Source: Microtetraspora glauca (GTDB lineage: Bacteria; Actinomycetota; Actinomycetes; Streptomycetales; Streptomycetaceae). Taken from it: 64,000 nt of DNA. Position 1 is the stretch's first letter. Every line of letters starts with the position of its first letter. This document shows positions 1 through 9,890 of the stretch, one piece after another. The translations under genes and the position numbers were made by a program. Below the pieces are notes generated by a model. That model ran no database searches. It was not told where the DNA came from and worked only from the letters and a program-made list of their open reading frames with translations. The stretch is from the NCBI GenBank assembly GCA_000721275.1, contig JOFO01000029.1:17672-81671 (forward strand), given 5' to 3'.

Positions 1-98
1 TCGAGAACAACCGGCTGCTCACCGTCGACGAGGACACCATCGCGCGCGACGCGCGCACGGAGGCGCAGCGCCTGGCCCGCATCGCGGCCCAGGGCTGA
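1..98 (+). CDS. C-terminus of a probable 8-oxoguanine deaminase (partial)
   Basis: Only the last 31 codons are present; the reading frame begins at base 3 and ends with TGA at 96-98. The tail is acidic then helical and ends ARIAAQG. This resembles, from memory, the end of actinobacterial amidohydrolases annotated as 8-oxoguanine deaminase, which often sit directly before a purine permease. No active-site residue lies in this fragment, so the identification rests on the tail and on the permease downstream. Confidence 0.5.
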   Translation, partial: ENNRLLTVDEDTIARDARTEAQRLARIAAQG

Positions 99-113
99 CC
101 CTCCCCCCGGAGT

Positions 114-212
114 CCGGTCGAGGGGGACGGCCCTCGACCGGTCGCCGCGGACCCGAGCCGGGTCCGCGGCAGCCGGACCGGGAGGCGCCGTACGCACCCG
201 TCGTACGGCGCC
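114..212. terminator. Three consecutive perfect hairpins
   Basis: Three perfect inverted repeats follow one another: 114-124 with 131-141 (11-bp stem, 6-nt loop), 145-154 with 160-169 (10 bp, 5-nt loop) and 184-194 with 202-212 (11 bp, 7-nt loop). They begin 16 bases after the deaminase stop. They probably end that transcript or form a structured spacer before the permease. The remaining bases to 392 show only the permease ribosome binding site. Confidence 0.7.
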
Positions 213-392
213 CCCCGGCACGGTGCCCCCCGCCCGCACCCCCACCGGGCGTCCCGTCCCCGCGCCGTACCCCCTCCGCCGGCGCGCCGCACCACCCCGC
301 ACCGAGCCGCACCTCCTGCACTTCGCACCGCATCGCACCACCTCCCTGACACCCGCGTCACCGCCGACGTGTACCCGACCGGAGGAACCGCC

Positions 393-1838
393 GTGGCCGA
401 CGAGCCCCAGGTTCGCAATGCACAAGACGCAGGCACCGCCCCGGAAGACCGGACCAAGCATCCGGTCGACGAGACCCTGCCCCCTCTGAAGATGTTCACC
501 AGCGGCCTCCAGCACGTGGCCGCCATGTACGCGGGTGTGGTGGCCCCGCCGCTGATCGTCGGAGCGGCCGTCGGCCTCTCGGGCACCGAACTCACCTTCC
601 TGACCGGCGCCAGCCTCTTCACGGCCGGCCTCGCGACCTTCCTCCAGACGCTCGGCGTCTGGAAGATCGGCGCCAAGCTCCCCTTCGTCAACGGCGTCAC
701 CTTCGCCGGCGTGGCCCCCATGCTGGCCATCGTCGACACCGCGGAGGACAAGGCCGACGCGCTGCCGATCATCTTCGGCGCGATCATCGTCGCCGGTCTG
801 CTCGGCTTCCTCGCCGCGCCGTGGTTCTCCCGGCTGGTCCGGTTCTTCCCGCCGGTCGTCACCGGCACCGTCATCACCCTCATCGGCATCTCGCTGCTGC
901 CGGTCGCCTTCGGCTGGGCCCAGGGGCCCAACCCGGCGGCCGAGGACTACGGTTCGGGTAAGTTCCTCGGCCTGGCGGCCGTCACCCTCGCCATCGTGCT
1001 GCTGCTGCGCCGCTTCACCCGCGGCTTCCTCAAGCAGATCGCGGTGCTCGTCGGCCTCGTCCTCGGCACGGTGATCGCCATACCCTTCGGCGTCACCGAC
1101 TTCACGCCGGTGGCCGAGGCGGACATCGTCGGCTTCCCCACCCCCTTCCACTTCGGCGCCCCGCAGTTCGCGCTCGCCGCGATCATCTCGATGTGCGTGG
1201 TCATGCTGGTCTCGATGACCGAGTCGACCGCCGACATGCTGGCGCTCGGCGAGATCGTCGAGCGGCCCGCCGACGAGAAGACCATCGCGGCCGGTCTGCG
1301 CGCCGACACCCTCGGGTCGGCGCTCAGCCCGCTCTTCAACGGCTTCATGTGCAGCGCCTTCGCGCAGAACGTCGGCCTGGTCGCCATGACCCGGATCCGC
1401 AGCCGCTTCGTCGTCGCCTGCGGCGGCGGCATCCTGGTCCTGATGGGCCTGTCGCCGGTGATGGCCTCGCTGATCTCGGTCGTGCCCCGCCCGGTCCTCG
1501 GCGGCGCGGGCGTCGTCCTCTTCGGCTCGGTCGCGGCCAGCGGCATCCAGACCCTGGTCAAGGCCGGCCTGGAGAAGGACAACAACGTCCTCATCGTGGC
1601 CGTCTCGATCGCGGTCGGCATCATCCCGATCACGAAGCCGGACTTCTACCACGCCTTCCCGGAGACCGCGCAGATCATCCTGGACTCCGGCATCTCCACC
1701 GGCTGCGTCGCGGCCGTCCTGCTCAACGTGGTCTTCAACCACTTCGGCAAGCGCCGGGACGACGACGAGGTGACGGCGCCGATGGAGCCTGGCGAGGAGA
1801 TCTCCGAGACCCGCGCCAAGACGGTCCACGCCCACTAG
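393..1838 (+). CDS. NCS2 family purine (xanthine/uric acid) permease
   Basis: This is a membrane nucleobase:cation symporter of the NCS2 family, about 481 residues. It has a polar N-terminus and then a series of hydrophobic segments. The family's QH motif lies in the first membrane segment (LQHVAAMYAG, about residue 40), followed by NGVTFAGVAP and, later, the conserved MTESTADMLALGE stretch. The GTG at 393 is chosen because GGAGGA at 381-386 sits six bases upstream; an earlier GTG at 369 has no such site. With a deaminase before it and allantoin genes in the same window, purine uptake is the likely role. Xanthine, uric acid and uracil cannot be told apart from sequence. Confidence 0.9.
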   Translation: MADEPQVRNAQDAGTAPEDRTKHPVDETLPPLKMFTSGLQHVAAMYAGVVAPPLIVGAAVGLSGTELTFLTGASLFTAGLATFLQTLGVWKIGAKLPFVNGVTFAGVAPMLAIVDTAEDKADALPIIFGAIIVAGLLGFLAAPWFSRLVRFFPPVVTGTVITLIGISLLPVAFGWAQGPNPAAEDYGSGKFLGLAAVTLAIVLLLRRFTRGFLKQIAVLVGLVLGTVIAIPFGVTDFTPVAEADIVGFPTPFHFGAPQFALAAIISMCVVMLVSMTESTADMLALGEIVERPADEKTIAAGLRADTLGSALSPLFNGFMCSAFAQNVGLVAMTRIRSRFVVACGGGILVLMGLSPVMASLISVVPRPVLGGAGVVLFGSVAASGIQTLVKAGLEKDNNVLIVAVSIAVGIIPITKPDFYHAFPETAQIILDSGISTGCVAAVLLNVVFNHFGKRRDDDEVTAPMEPGEEISETRAKTVHAH

Positions 1839-1868
1839 CGACCGGACGCCGCGGCACCACCGCCCCGC

Positions 1869-1907
1869 CCGCCCCGGGCCCCGCGCACCCCGCGGGGCCC
1901 GGGGCGG
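1869..1907. terminator. Strong bidirectional terminator
   Basis: A perfect 17-bp stem (1869-1885 with 1891-1907) and 5-nt loop lies between the converging permease and the minus-strand gene that ends at 1925. Confidence 0.85.
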
Positions 1908-1924
1908 CGCCGTGTCCGCCGCCC

Positions 1925-2530
1925 TCACGGCTCCTCCCGGGCGATCCGCCGGGCGCACTCCCCGGCCAGCGCGGGGTACGCGGCGGCGATCGCCTCGTAC
2001 AGCCTGCGCCGCAGCAGCCGCTCGGCCTCGCGGCGGCCGGTGTCGCCGTACAGCCCGTCGAGCAGCGTCTCGTATCGGGCCAGCGCCTGGCGCAGATAGC
2101 CCACCTGCCAGCGGACGAGCGAGCCGGCCGGCGCCGGTCCGCCGCGCACCGCCGGTCCGCCCCGCAGGGCCGCCAGGTGCCGGTGGCGGACCGCCCGCCG
2201 CTCCAGCTCGGCCGCCGGCAGCCGCGGCACCTCGATCGGCTCGGCCCGGATCGCCGCCAGCACCGCGGCCCGCCGCGTCCCGGCGAGCACCCCGACGGCC
2301 GCGGGCCGCCGCGCCTCCGCCAGCGCGGCCGACGCCGCCGTGAACTCCGGCGTCCGCTGCACCGCCTCCACCCGCGCCAGCAGATACAGCCGCACCGGCG
2401 CCGGCGCGTACCGGCGCGGGTCGCGCCCCTGCACGTCCGGCAGTCCCAGCAGCTCCCGCACCATCGCGTCGCTCCAGCCGCGCCGCCGCAGCCCGGCCGG
2501 CGACACGTACAGCGTACGGTCCGTCATCAT
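1925..2530 (-). CDS. Conserved hypothetical protein
   Basis: A protein of about 200 residues, rich in Arg and Ala, with no signal peptide or membrane segment. I do not recognise a named domain. The N-terminus (LYVSPAGLRRRGWSDAMVRELLG) looks like a small DNA-binding or helical domain with an LGLPD step reminiscent of helix-turn-helix proteins, and the rest is mostly charged helix. Two ATG codons are adjacent (2530 and 2527). A GGGGGG run just upstream fits the second one better by spacing. It converges on the permease across the terminator at 1869-1907. Confidence 0.65.
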   Translation of the reverse strand: MMTDRTLYVSPAGLRRRGWSDAMVRELLGLPDVQGRDPRRYAPAPVRLYLLARVEAVQRTPEFTAASAALAEARRPAAVGVLAGTRRAAVLAAIRAEPIEVPRLPAAELERRAVRHRHLAALRGGPAVRGGPAPAGSLVRWQVGYLRQALARYETLLDGLYGDTGRREAERLLRRRLYEAIAAAYPALAGECARRIAREEP

Positions 2531-2669
2531 CCCCCCAGATGCGATTACTCAGCGTGACGGTCCCAGTGAAGCGCACCCCACTGACAACGACCCCGTGACG
2601 CCCCCTTGCGAACCGCTCCCTCCGCATGCGATATAGGTCTGGACCTTTCCGAGGGACGGAGGCCGGCCC

Positions 2670-3572
2670 GTGCAACGCCCGCTCACCGCACGCCTGTTGA
2701 CCGCGATCGCGCTCGCCGCGCTCCCGTCCTGCTCCGCCGGCCCGCCCCCCGACACCACCCCGCCGGCACCCCCCACCGGCCTCACCGCCACCTCCGGCAG
2801 CGCCACCACCGTCCACGTCATGTGGGAGGCCGCCACCGACGACCGCGCCGTCACCGCCTACCAGGTCCTCCAGGACGGCCGCCAGGTCAGGGAACTCCCC
2901 GCCACCACCCTCATGACCGACGTCACCGGCCTCGCCCCCGGCACCCGCCACACCTTCGCCGTCCGCGCCCGCGACGCCGCCGGCAACACCTCGCCCGCCA
3001 CCCCCGCCGTCGCCGCCACCACCCTCCGCGCCGCCGCCGAGGACCGCCGTCCCCCCACCGTGCCCGGCACCCTGCGCGCCACCCCCGCCGGCCCCGACGC
3101 CGCCGTCCTCACCTGGACCCCCGCCCGCGACGACACCCGCGTCACCGCCTACGACGTCCACCAGGCCGGCGTCCGCATCCACACCGCACCCGGCACCGCC
3201 ACCACCGCCCGCGTCACCGGCCTCCGCCCCGGCACCGCCTACTCCTTCACCCTCCGCGCCCGCGACGCCGCCGAGAACTCCTCCCCCGACACCGCCCCCG
3301 CCGACCTCACCGCCACCTCCGCCCGCGGCGAGATCACCCTCACCTGGACCCCGCCCGAGACCGGAGGCCCCGTCACCCACCACGAACTCCACATCGACGG
3401 CCGCTTCGCCACCACCGTCGTCTGGGGCACCACCCCGCCGGCCGGCCGCGCCACCTACACCTTCCCGGCCCAGGCAGCCCCCGGCACCACCCTCACCCTC
3501 ACCCTCCGCGCCCGCCTCCCCGACGGCACCTGGGGCGACTTCTCCGCGCCCCGCACCGTCGTCGTCCGCTGA
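2670..3572 (+). CDS. Lipoprotein with three fibronectin type III domains
   Basis: A short hydrophobic signal ends in a lipobox-like LPSC, with Cys21 as the likely lipid-modified residue; Pro two before Cys is unusual. Three FN3 repeats follow at about residues 31-115, 125-205 and 210-300. The first two share the pattern PG..Y/H.F.VRARDAAGN, and the third is more divergent. There is no catalytic domain, so it is probably a surface adhesion or scaffold protein rather than a secreted enzyme. The GTG at 2670 follows GGGACGGAGG. Codon choice is extremely C-rich, even against its neighbours. Confidence 0.8.
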   Translation: MQRPLTARLLTAIALAALPSCSAGPPPDTTPPAPPTGLTATSGSATTVHVMWEAATDDRAVTAYQVLQDGRQVRELPATTLMTDVTGLAPGTRHTFAVRARDAAGNTSPATPAVAATTLRAAAEDRRPPTVPGTLRATPAGPDAAVLTWTPARDDTRVTAYDVHQAGVRIHTAPGTATTARVTGLRPGTAYSFTLRARDAAENSSPDTAPADLTATSARGEITLTWTPPETGGPVTHHELHIDGRFATTVVWGTTPPAGRATYTFPAQAAPGTTLTLTLRARLPDGTWGDFSAPRTVVVR

Positions 3573-3635
3573 CCCCAGGCCGATCGCGCGCCCCGCCCGG
3601 GGGACGTCCTCAGGCCGATCCCGGCGCCCCCGACC

Positions 3636-3641
3636 TACCCT
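3636..3641 (+). promoter_or_regulatory. -10 box TACCCT of a leaderless gene
   Basis: Six bases separate this TANNNT hexamer from the GTG at 3648, so the transcript probably starts at the start codon. No Shine-Dalgarno sequence is present. Confidence 0.6.
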
Positions 3642-3647
3642 GGAACC

Positions 3648-5453
3648 GTGGCCGAGACCGTTCTCACCAATACCGGGCTGGACCAGTTCCTGGCGCTCCT
3701 CGACGGCAGCCCCGAGCACCGCGACCCGGCCTTCGTACGGGCCGCCGAGGCCGTGCTCGGGCTGCTCGCCCTGCGCGGCGCCGACCGGACCGGCGGCCTG
3801 CCCGAACCGGACCCCCGACTCGTCCGGCAGCTGCTCGTGGAGGACCTGCCGGCCTTCGTCTACGCCCCGCCCGCCGAGCTCCCGGCCTACCCCGCCGTCC
3901 TCGGCGCCCTCGCCGGCTGCTTCGACGGCGAGCTGCGGCAGCGCGTCGCCGCCGTCGTCGAGGAGACCGGACCCGACTTCGAACGGGCCATGACCGATCC
4001 CGGCAACCTCACCTGGCACCGCTGGTACGCCTCGCTGCTGCGCACCGTCGGCGCCGACCTCGCCGACCCCGACGACGTCCGCCGCCGGATCGGCGCCCTC
4101 GACGGCGCCCCGCTGCCCGACGGCGTGCACCGCGCCGACCTCATGGGACGCACCGCGCTCGCCGAGACCGTGCTCGCCGAGGCCGTCGCCCGCGCCTACG
4201 TCCGCGACGCCGAACAGCCGCCCGCCGCGGGCCCCCTCCTCACCGACCACGCCGTCGCGGCCGGCGTCGGCCGCGTCACCGCCGCGCTCCTCGACCGCTG
4301 GACCGCCGCGGGACTCGCCGACGAGCTCGCCGGCCCCCACGCCCGCCTCGCGCCCGGCCCCGACGACTTCCCCCACCTCGTCCTCGCCGACGCGCTCCTC
4401 GACGAACACCTCGACCACTACGGCGACCCCGCCGCCCCCGTCCCCCCGCCCGCGGAGTCCCCGCACCCGGGCGCCGCCGACCCCGAACGGGACGCCGACC
4501 AGCTGCTCGCCGCCGTCGAGGAGCTCGCCGAGGAGGAGTACGAGCCGTACGGCGGCGAGGCCCCGCACCTGCTCTACGCGCTCTACCAGCGCGGCTGCGC
4601 CGCCGACTCGATCGCCCGGCGCGCCGCCGAGTACGAGGACTGGATCGTCGACCCGGACCTGGAGGACGTGCCCGTCGCCGTGCCCGAGGGCGTCACCGGC
4701 GCGTACGTCACCCCGCCCGTCCCCGAACTCGTCCGGCTGCTCGGCTCCGCCGGCCTCACCGAGGACGACCGGGCCCGCCTCGAAGGCCCGGCCGGGGACC
4801 TCGCCGCCGTCGCCGACCGGCTCGCCGCCACCGGCCTCGTCCTGCGCTCCGGGGACGCCTTCGCACTGACCCCGCGCGGCGCCGCCACCGTCCGCTACCT
4901 GCTGCGGGTGCGCCGGGTCGCCGCGCCCACCGTCGCCGAGGCCGCCGCCTGGTCCGCGCGGGAACTGGTCGCCGCCGCCGCGCAGTGGCCGCAGCCCGCC
5001 GCCGCGCGCGTGCTCGGCGACTGGCTGCACGCGCGCGCGGGGACAGCCGACGCCTGGTCGGAGCTGCTGGCCGCGTTCGCCGCCGTCCACGCCCACGCGT
5101 CCGAAGGAGCCGCCGTGCGCGCCCTGTTCGGGCTCCTCGACACGGCCGCCGCCCCGCCGTCCGCCCTGCGCGGCGCGCTGCGCGACCCGGTGGTCGGCGC
5201 CGCCGTCCTCGACGCGCTGCGGGCGCGCGGCGAGGACGCCGACCCGGTCCAGGTCCCGGTCTCCGCCCGTGCCCTGCGGGTCCTCGACCGGCTGCCCGCG
5301 AAGAAGGGCCCGCTGGAGTCCCGGCGGGCCGCCTTCGACGCGGCGGCGGCCGACTGGCCGGGCGGCTCGGCCGCCCTCGTGCGGGCGATGGCCGAGGCCG
5401 ACCGGCACGGCACCGAGCGGGTCCTCGGCCCGCTCGGCATCCGCCTGCCGTGA
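3648..5453 (+). CDS. Conserved hypothetical protein, about 600 aa
   Basis: A 601-residue soluble protein that I cannot assign to a named family. It is helix-rich, acidic in the middle (EELAEEEYEPYGG, about residue 290) and more basic towards the end. A segment resembling a winged helix, with LRSGDAFALTPRGAATVRYL, lies around residues 395-420. There is no signal peptide or transmembrane segment. It starts at a leaderless GTG. It is convergent with the SGNH hydrolase, leaving an 18-base gap. Confidence 0.7.
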   Translation: MAETVLTNTGLDQFLALLDGSPEHRDPAFVRAAEAVLGLLALRGADRTGGLPEPDPRLVRQLLVEDLPAFVYAPPAELPAYPAVLGALAGCFDGELRQRVAAVVEETGPDFERAMTDPGNLTWHRWYASLLRTVGADLADPDDVRRRIGALDGAPLPDGVHRADLMGRTALAETVLAEAVARAYVRDAEQPPAAGPLLTDHAVAAGVGRVTAALLDRWTAAGLADELAGPHARLAPGPDDFPHLVLADALLDEHLDHYGDPAAPVPPPAESPHPGAADPERDADQLLAAVEELAEEEYEPYGGEAPHLLYALYQRGCAADSIARRAAEYEDWIVDPDLEDVPVAVPEGVTGAYVTPPVPELVRLLGSAGLTEDDRARLEGPAGDLAAVADRLAATGLVLRSGDAFALTPRGAATVRYLLRVRRVAAPTVAEAAAWSARELVAAAAQWPQPAAARVLGDWLHARAGTADAWSELLAAFAAVHAHASEGAAVRALFGLLDTAAAPPSALRGALRDPVVGAAVLDALRARGEDADPVQVPVSARALRVLDRLPAKKGPLESRRAAFDAAAADWPGGSAALVRAMAEADRHGTERVLGPLGIRLP

Positions 5454-5471
5454 CGTACCCCTGTCAGCCCG

Positions 5472-6617
5472 TCAGCCCGTCGTGAGGTACATCCCCGTCG
5501 GCCCCGTGCCCGCCGTGTTCCGGCAGGCGCGGTGGCCCGACGGGACGGCGTGGATCAGCGCGAGGCAGCGCCCGAGCGCCTGCTGGCCGTACGCGTTGGG
5601 GTGCATGGACTCCTGCACCAGGCCCTGCGTGGACTGGCTGTCGATCCACCGCGCCCACTCGCTCGCCGCGCCCGACGGCGGCAGGGAGGCCGTCACCTGG
5701 CGGCTCGCCTTCGCGCACACCTCACGGCCCTGGAGCGCGTCCCGCAGGTCGAGGAACTGCGCGCCCTTCGCGACCGCCACCTGCCGCAGCCGGTTCGCGA
5801 GCTGCGGGACGAGGGAGTCGCGCGCCCAGTCGGAGTCCTTGTTCCAGAACGGGCAGCCGCCGGTGTTCGTCCGGGCCCAGCCGCTCTCGGCGTAGCGGTT
5901 CTCGGCGGCGCGGGGGATCGGCGACGGGTACGACTGGAGCACGATCCGGTAGTCGGAGGACGCGTAGCCCGCGCCGCTCATCACGGCCCGGATCTCGTCG
6001 ACCGCCTTGCCGACGCCGGCCATCGCCGTGTCCATCCGGGCGTCGACCGCGGCCTGCTGGTCGTCGTGGCAGTAGGAGTACCAGACGATGTAGTCGGTCG
6101 CGCAGGTGCTGATGATGTCGGCGAAGCCGAGGTCGTTGCCGCCGATCGACAGGGCGATCAGCTTCACGTCGTGCGAGGCGGCGACGGCGGCCAGCCGGTC
6201 GGCCTGCGGTGCCTCGCCCTTGTACGCCACGCCGCCCTGGGAGGCGCGGAACACGTGCTCCGTCTTCGCCCCGGAGCAGGCGAGGTTGATCAGGGTGCTC
6301 GCCAGGGGCCCGGCGCTGCGCACCTCGGAGACGTCCGAGCGGTGGCAGCCGCCGGCGGTGGTGCCGTACACCCGCGCCGGGTCGTAGCCGCTGCCGGTCC
6401 AGGCGCGGTCGGTGCCGTCGCGGGCGCCGGTGTTCGTGAGGCTGTTGCCGAGCCAGCGGCCGGCCTCGCCGGAGATGTAGCTGTCGCCGAGGGCGACGAC
6501 GGCGGTGGGGCCGACGCCGGGGGCGGCCTGGGCCGGGGGAGCGGTGAGGGAGGCCAGACCTGCGGCGGTGCACAGGGCGAGGAACGCGCGCAGCGCGCGG
6601 TGGGGGGTCGAGGGCAT
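5472..6617 (-). CDS. Secreted SGNH/GDSL hydrolase
   Basis: A 381-residue esterase/lipase-type hydrolase. The N-terminus is a Sec signal peptide with likely cleavage after AQA at residue 31. The catalytic blocks are all visible: GDSY with Ser46, Gly in block II, GGND in block III (SIGGNDLGF) and HPN in block V (His339). Several Cys residues after the signal suggest disulfides outside the cell. Members of this family in Streptomyces act on lipids or acetylated polysaccharides; the substrate cannot be read here. AGGAGA lies about 9 bases before the ATG. Confidence 0.88.
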   Translation of the reverse strand: MPSTPHRALRAFLALCTAAGLASLTAPPAQAAPGVGPTAVVALGDSYISGEAGRWLGNSLTNTGARDGTDRAWTGSGYDPARVYGTTAGGCHRSDVSEVRSAGPLASTLINLACSGAKTEHVFRASQGGVAYKGEAPQADRLAAVAASHDVKLIALSIGGNDLGFADIISTCATDYIVWYSYCHDDQQAAVDARMDTAMAGVGKAVDEIRAVMSGAGYASSDYRIVLQSYPSPIPRAAENRYAESGWARTNTGGCPFWNKDSDWARDSLVPQLANRLRQVAVAKGAQFLDLRDALQGREVCAKASRQVTASLPPSGAASEWARWIDSQSTQGLVQESMHPNAYGQQALGRCLALIHAVPSGHRACRNTAGTGPTGMYLTTG

Positions 6618-6730
6618 CGCTGTGCTCTCCTGCGGGTGCGCAGTGGTGTGGGGGACAGCCGCCGGCCGGTGGCATGGCGGAATCTCGCACGGCGCGTCTT
6701 ATTACCGCTAGGTAGCTGCATATCTCGGTT

Positions 6731-6800
6731 GCGTCACGTCGCCTGTGACGCGACAGGGCCCGGGCCCCGGATCTGTGCGTTTCCCGGGGGCCGGGCCCTG
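6731..6800. terminator. Double hairpin downstream of aceB
   Basis: A 7-bp perfect stem at 6731-6737/6745-6751 and a 17-bp stem with one mismatch at 6754-6770/6784-6800 lie just beyond the aceB stop on the minus strand. Confidence 0.8.
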
Positions 6801-6818
6801 ACGTGGTGGTGCGGGAGG

Positions 6819-8450
<1,632 letters not shown>

Positions 8451-8593
8451 GACCTGTCACTTCCTTCAGCGGGCTACGCGTGCGGTACCGCGGCCGCCGG
8501 GCGTCACGGACGGCACGGAGTGCCGCGGGTGCCGAGATACGGCCGCGCGCGCCTTCACCGGGGCTCAGGCGCTTCTATGCAGTGGATATTAGT

Positions 8594-8626
8594 TTCCTCA
8601 TGGTGGAAGTTCAATCGTTTGTTGAT
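8594..8626 (-). promoter_or_regulatory. Composite AllR-type operator upstream of aceB
   Basis: Plus-strand bases 8594-8608 read TTCCTC-ATG-GTGGAA, then one base, then 8610-8626 read TTCAAT-CGTTT-GTTGAT. In the aceB direction this is a 17-bp palindrome, 1 bp, then a 15-bp palindrome. The same arrangement occurs before allantoinase at 21833-21865. The rest of the 8451-8703 gap holds no gene that I can see. Confidence 0.75.
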
Positions 8627-8703
8627 GTCGAGATTCTTCGGGTCGACAGAACATGGCTCCGAGTGCCAGCCCCCTCACTCCAGGTGCCCGCACCCGGCGC
8701 CGC

Positions 8704-9342
8704 TCACCCCTCCAGCCGGTACAGGTCCGCCGCCGTGTCGATGTCGAAGGGCTCCGCCACGTCCCCGCACTCCACCAGGGCGATCTCCGCCCGGTGCGCC
8801 GCCAGGTAGTCCCGCGCCCCCCGGTCGCCCTCCGCGCCCGCCGCGATCCCCGCCCACCGGTCGGCGCCGAACAGCACCGGATGCCCCCGCCGCCCGCCGT
8901 ACGAGGCCGCCGCCAGCGCGTCCCGCGCCCCGTATGCCTCCCGCACCCGGGCCACCGCCGCTGCCCCGATTCCCGGCTGGTCCACCAGCGACACCAGCGC
9001 GGCGTCCACCCCGCGCGGATCCGCCGCCAGCGAGGCCAGGCCGACCCGCAGCGACGAGCCCATCCCGTCCGCCCACCCCGGGTTCTCGGCCAGCACGCAC
9101 CCGGACAGCTCGGCCCGCTCCCGTACGAGCTCCGCCGACGCGCCCAGCACCACGTGCACCACCGCGCAGCCGCCCTCGCGCAGCACCCGCACCGCGTGTT
9201 CGACCAGCGGCCGGCCCCGGTACGGCAGCAGCGCCTTCGGGCGCCCGCCGAGCCGCCGCCCGCCGCCGGCGGCCAGCAGCAGCCCGGCGACGAGGGGGGA
9301 CGGGGACGGGGAGGAAGGGGAGGGAGAGGAAGTCGTCGTCAT
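8704..9342 (-). CDS. MobA/MocA-like nucleotidyltransferase
   Basis: A 212-residue protein of the MobA-like NTP transferase fold. The nucleotide-binding signature LLAAGGGRRLGGRPKALLP starts near residue 21 after a low-complexity Ser/Pro leader. Other blocks are NPGWADGMGSSLRVGL, LVSLVDQPG (metal-binding Asp region) and GHPVLFG. Such proteins attach CMP or GMP to molybdenum cofactor. Near purine genes, a role in maturing xanthine dehydrogenase is plausible, but no dehydrogenase is in this window. The leader of four SPSP-type repeats is odd, and the true start may lie further in. Confidence 0.8.
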   Translation of the reverse strand: MTTTSSPSPSSPSPSPLVAGLLLAAGGGRRLGGRPKALLPYRGRPLVEHAVRVLREGGCAVVHVVLGASAELVRERAELSGCVLAENPGWADGMGSSLRVGLASLAADPRGVDAALVSLVDQPGIGAAAVARVREAYGARDALAAASYGGRRGHPVLFGADRWAGIAAGAEGDRGARDYLAAHRAEIALVECGDVAEPFDIDTAADLYRLEG

Positions 9343-9499
9343 GGGGACTGCTTACCGCATGACGCGGAATGACACGGTCGCATGAATGCGGCGCCCGGCC
9401 TCTTCCCCGCCGGGCGGCCGAGGGGTTAACTGACCCCCACTCAGGGCGCCCGACCACCGCCCGGAGCCAGCCGGAGCGGACGTCTCGGAGTGGGGGGCC

Positions 9500-9829
9500 G
9501 TGGTGCGGAGCGTGGAGCAGAGGCCGGTGACCGGCGAGACAGTGGACCCGAGGGTGACCGGACTGCGGTCCGCCGTGGCCCGTCTCCGGCGCGAACTGGC
9601 CGGGCACCGGGTCGAGTTCGCTGACCGCGAGATCGCCGAGGACGCCCTCGCCGCGCTCGACGCGATGGCGGTGAGCGGCGCCCCCGAGGTGTGGCGGCTG
9701 CGCCGCAGCCTGCTCCTCGTCGCCGGCTCGCTCGGCTCCGTCAGCGCCCTCTCCGAAGCCCTGGCCGCCGTCCGCCACGCCGTCGAACTCTTCGGCCCCG
9801 CCCACCCGCCCCGGCAGCCCGGCGCCTGA
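9500..9829 (+). CDS. DUF5955-like small helical protein
   Basis: A 109-residue, probably all-helical protein without signal or membrane segment. The core LRSAVARLRRELAGHR...AEDALAALDAM matches my memory of the actinobacterial DUF5955 family, which often sits next to the MobA-like gene, as here (divergent). Function is unknown. GTG codons at 9500 and 9503 are both possible starts; GGAGTGGGGG lies just before them. Confidence 0.65.
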   Translation: MVRSVEQRPVTGETVDPRVTGLRSAVARLRRELAGHRVEFADREIAEDALAALDAMAVSGAPEVWRLRRSLLLVAGSLGSVSALSEALAAVRHAVELFGPAHPPRQPGA

Positions 9830-9890
9830 CCCCGGTGCCGGACCGGCCGCCCGCCCGGCGCCGGACCCCCGGCGCGGCGGCCCGGGTCGC

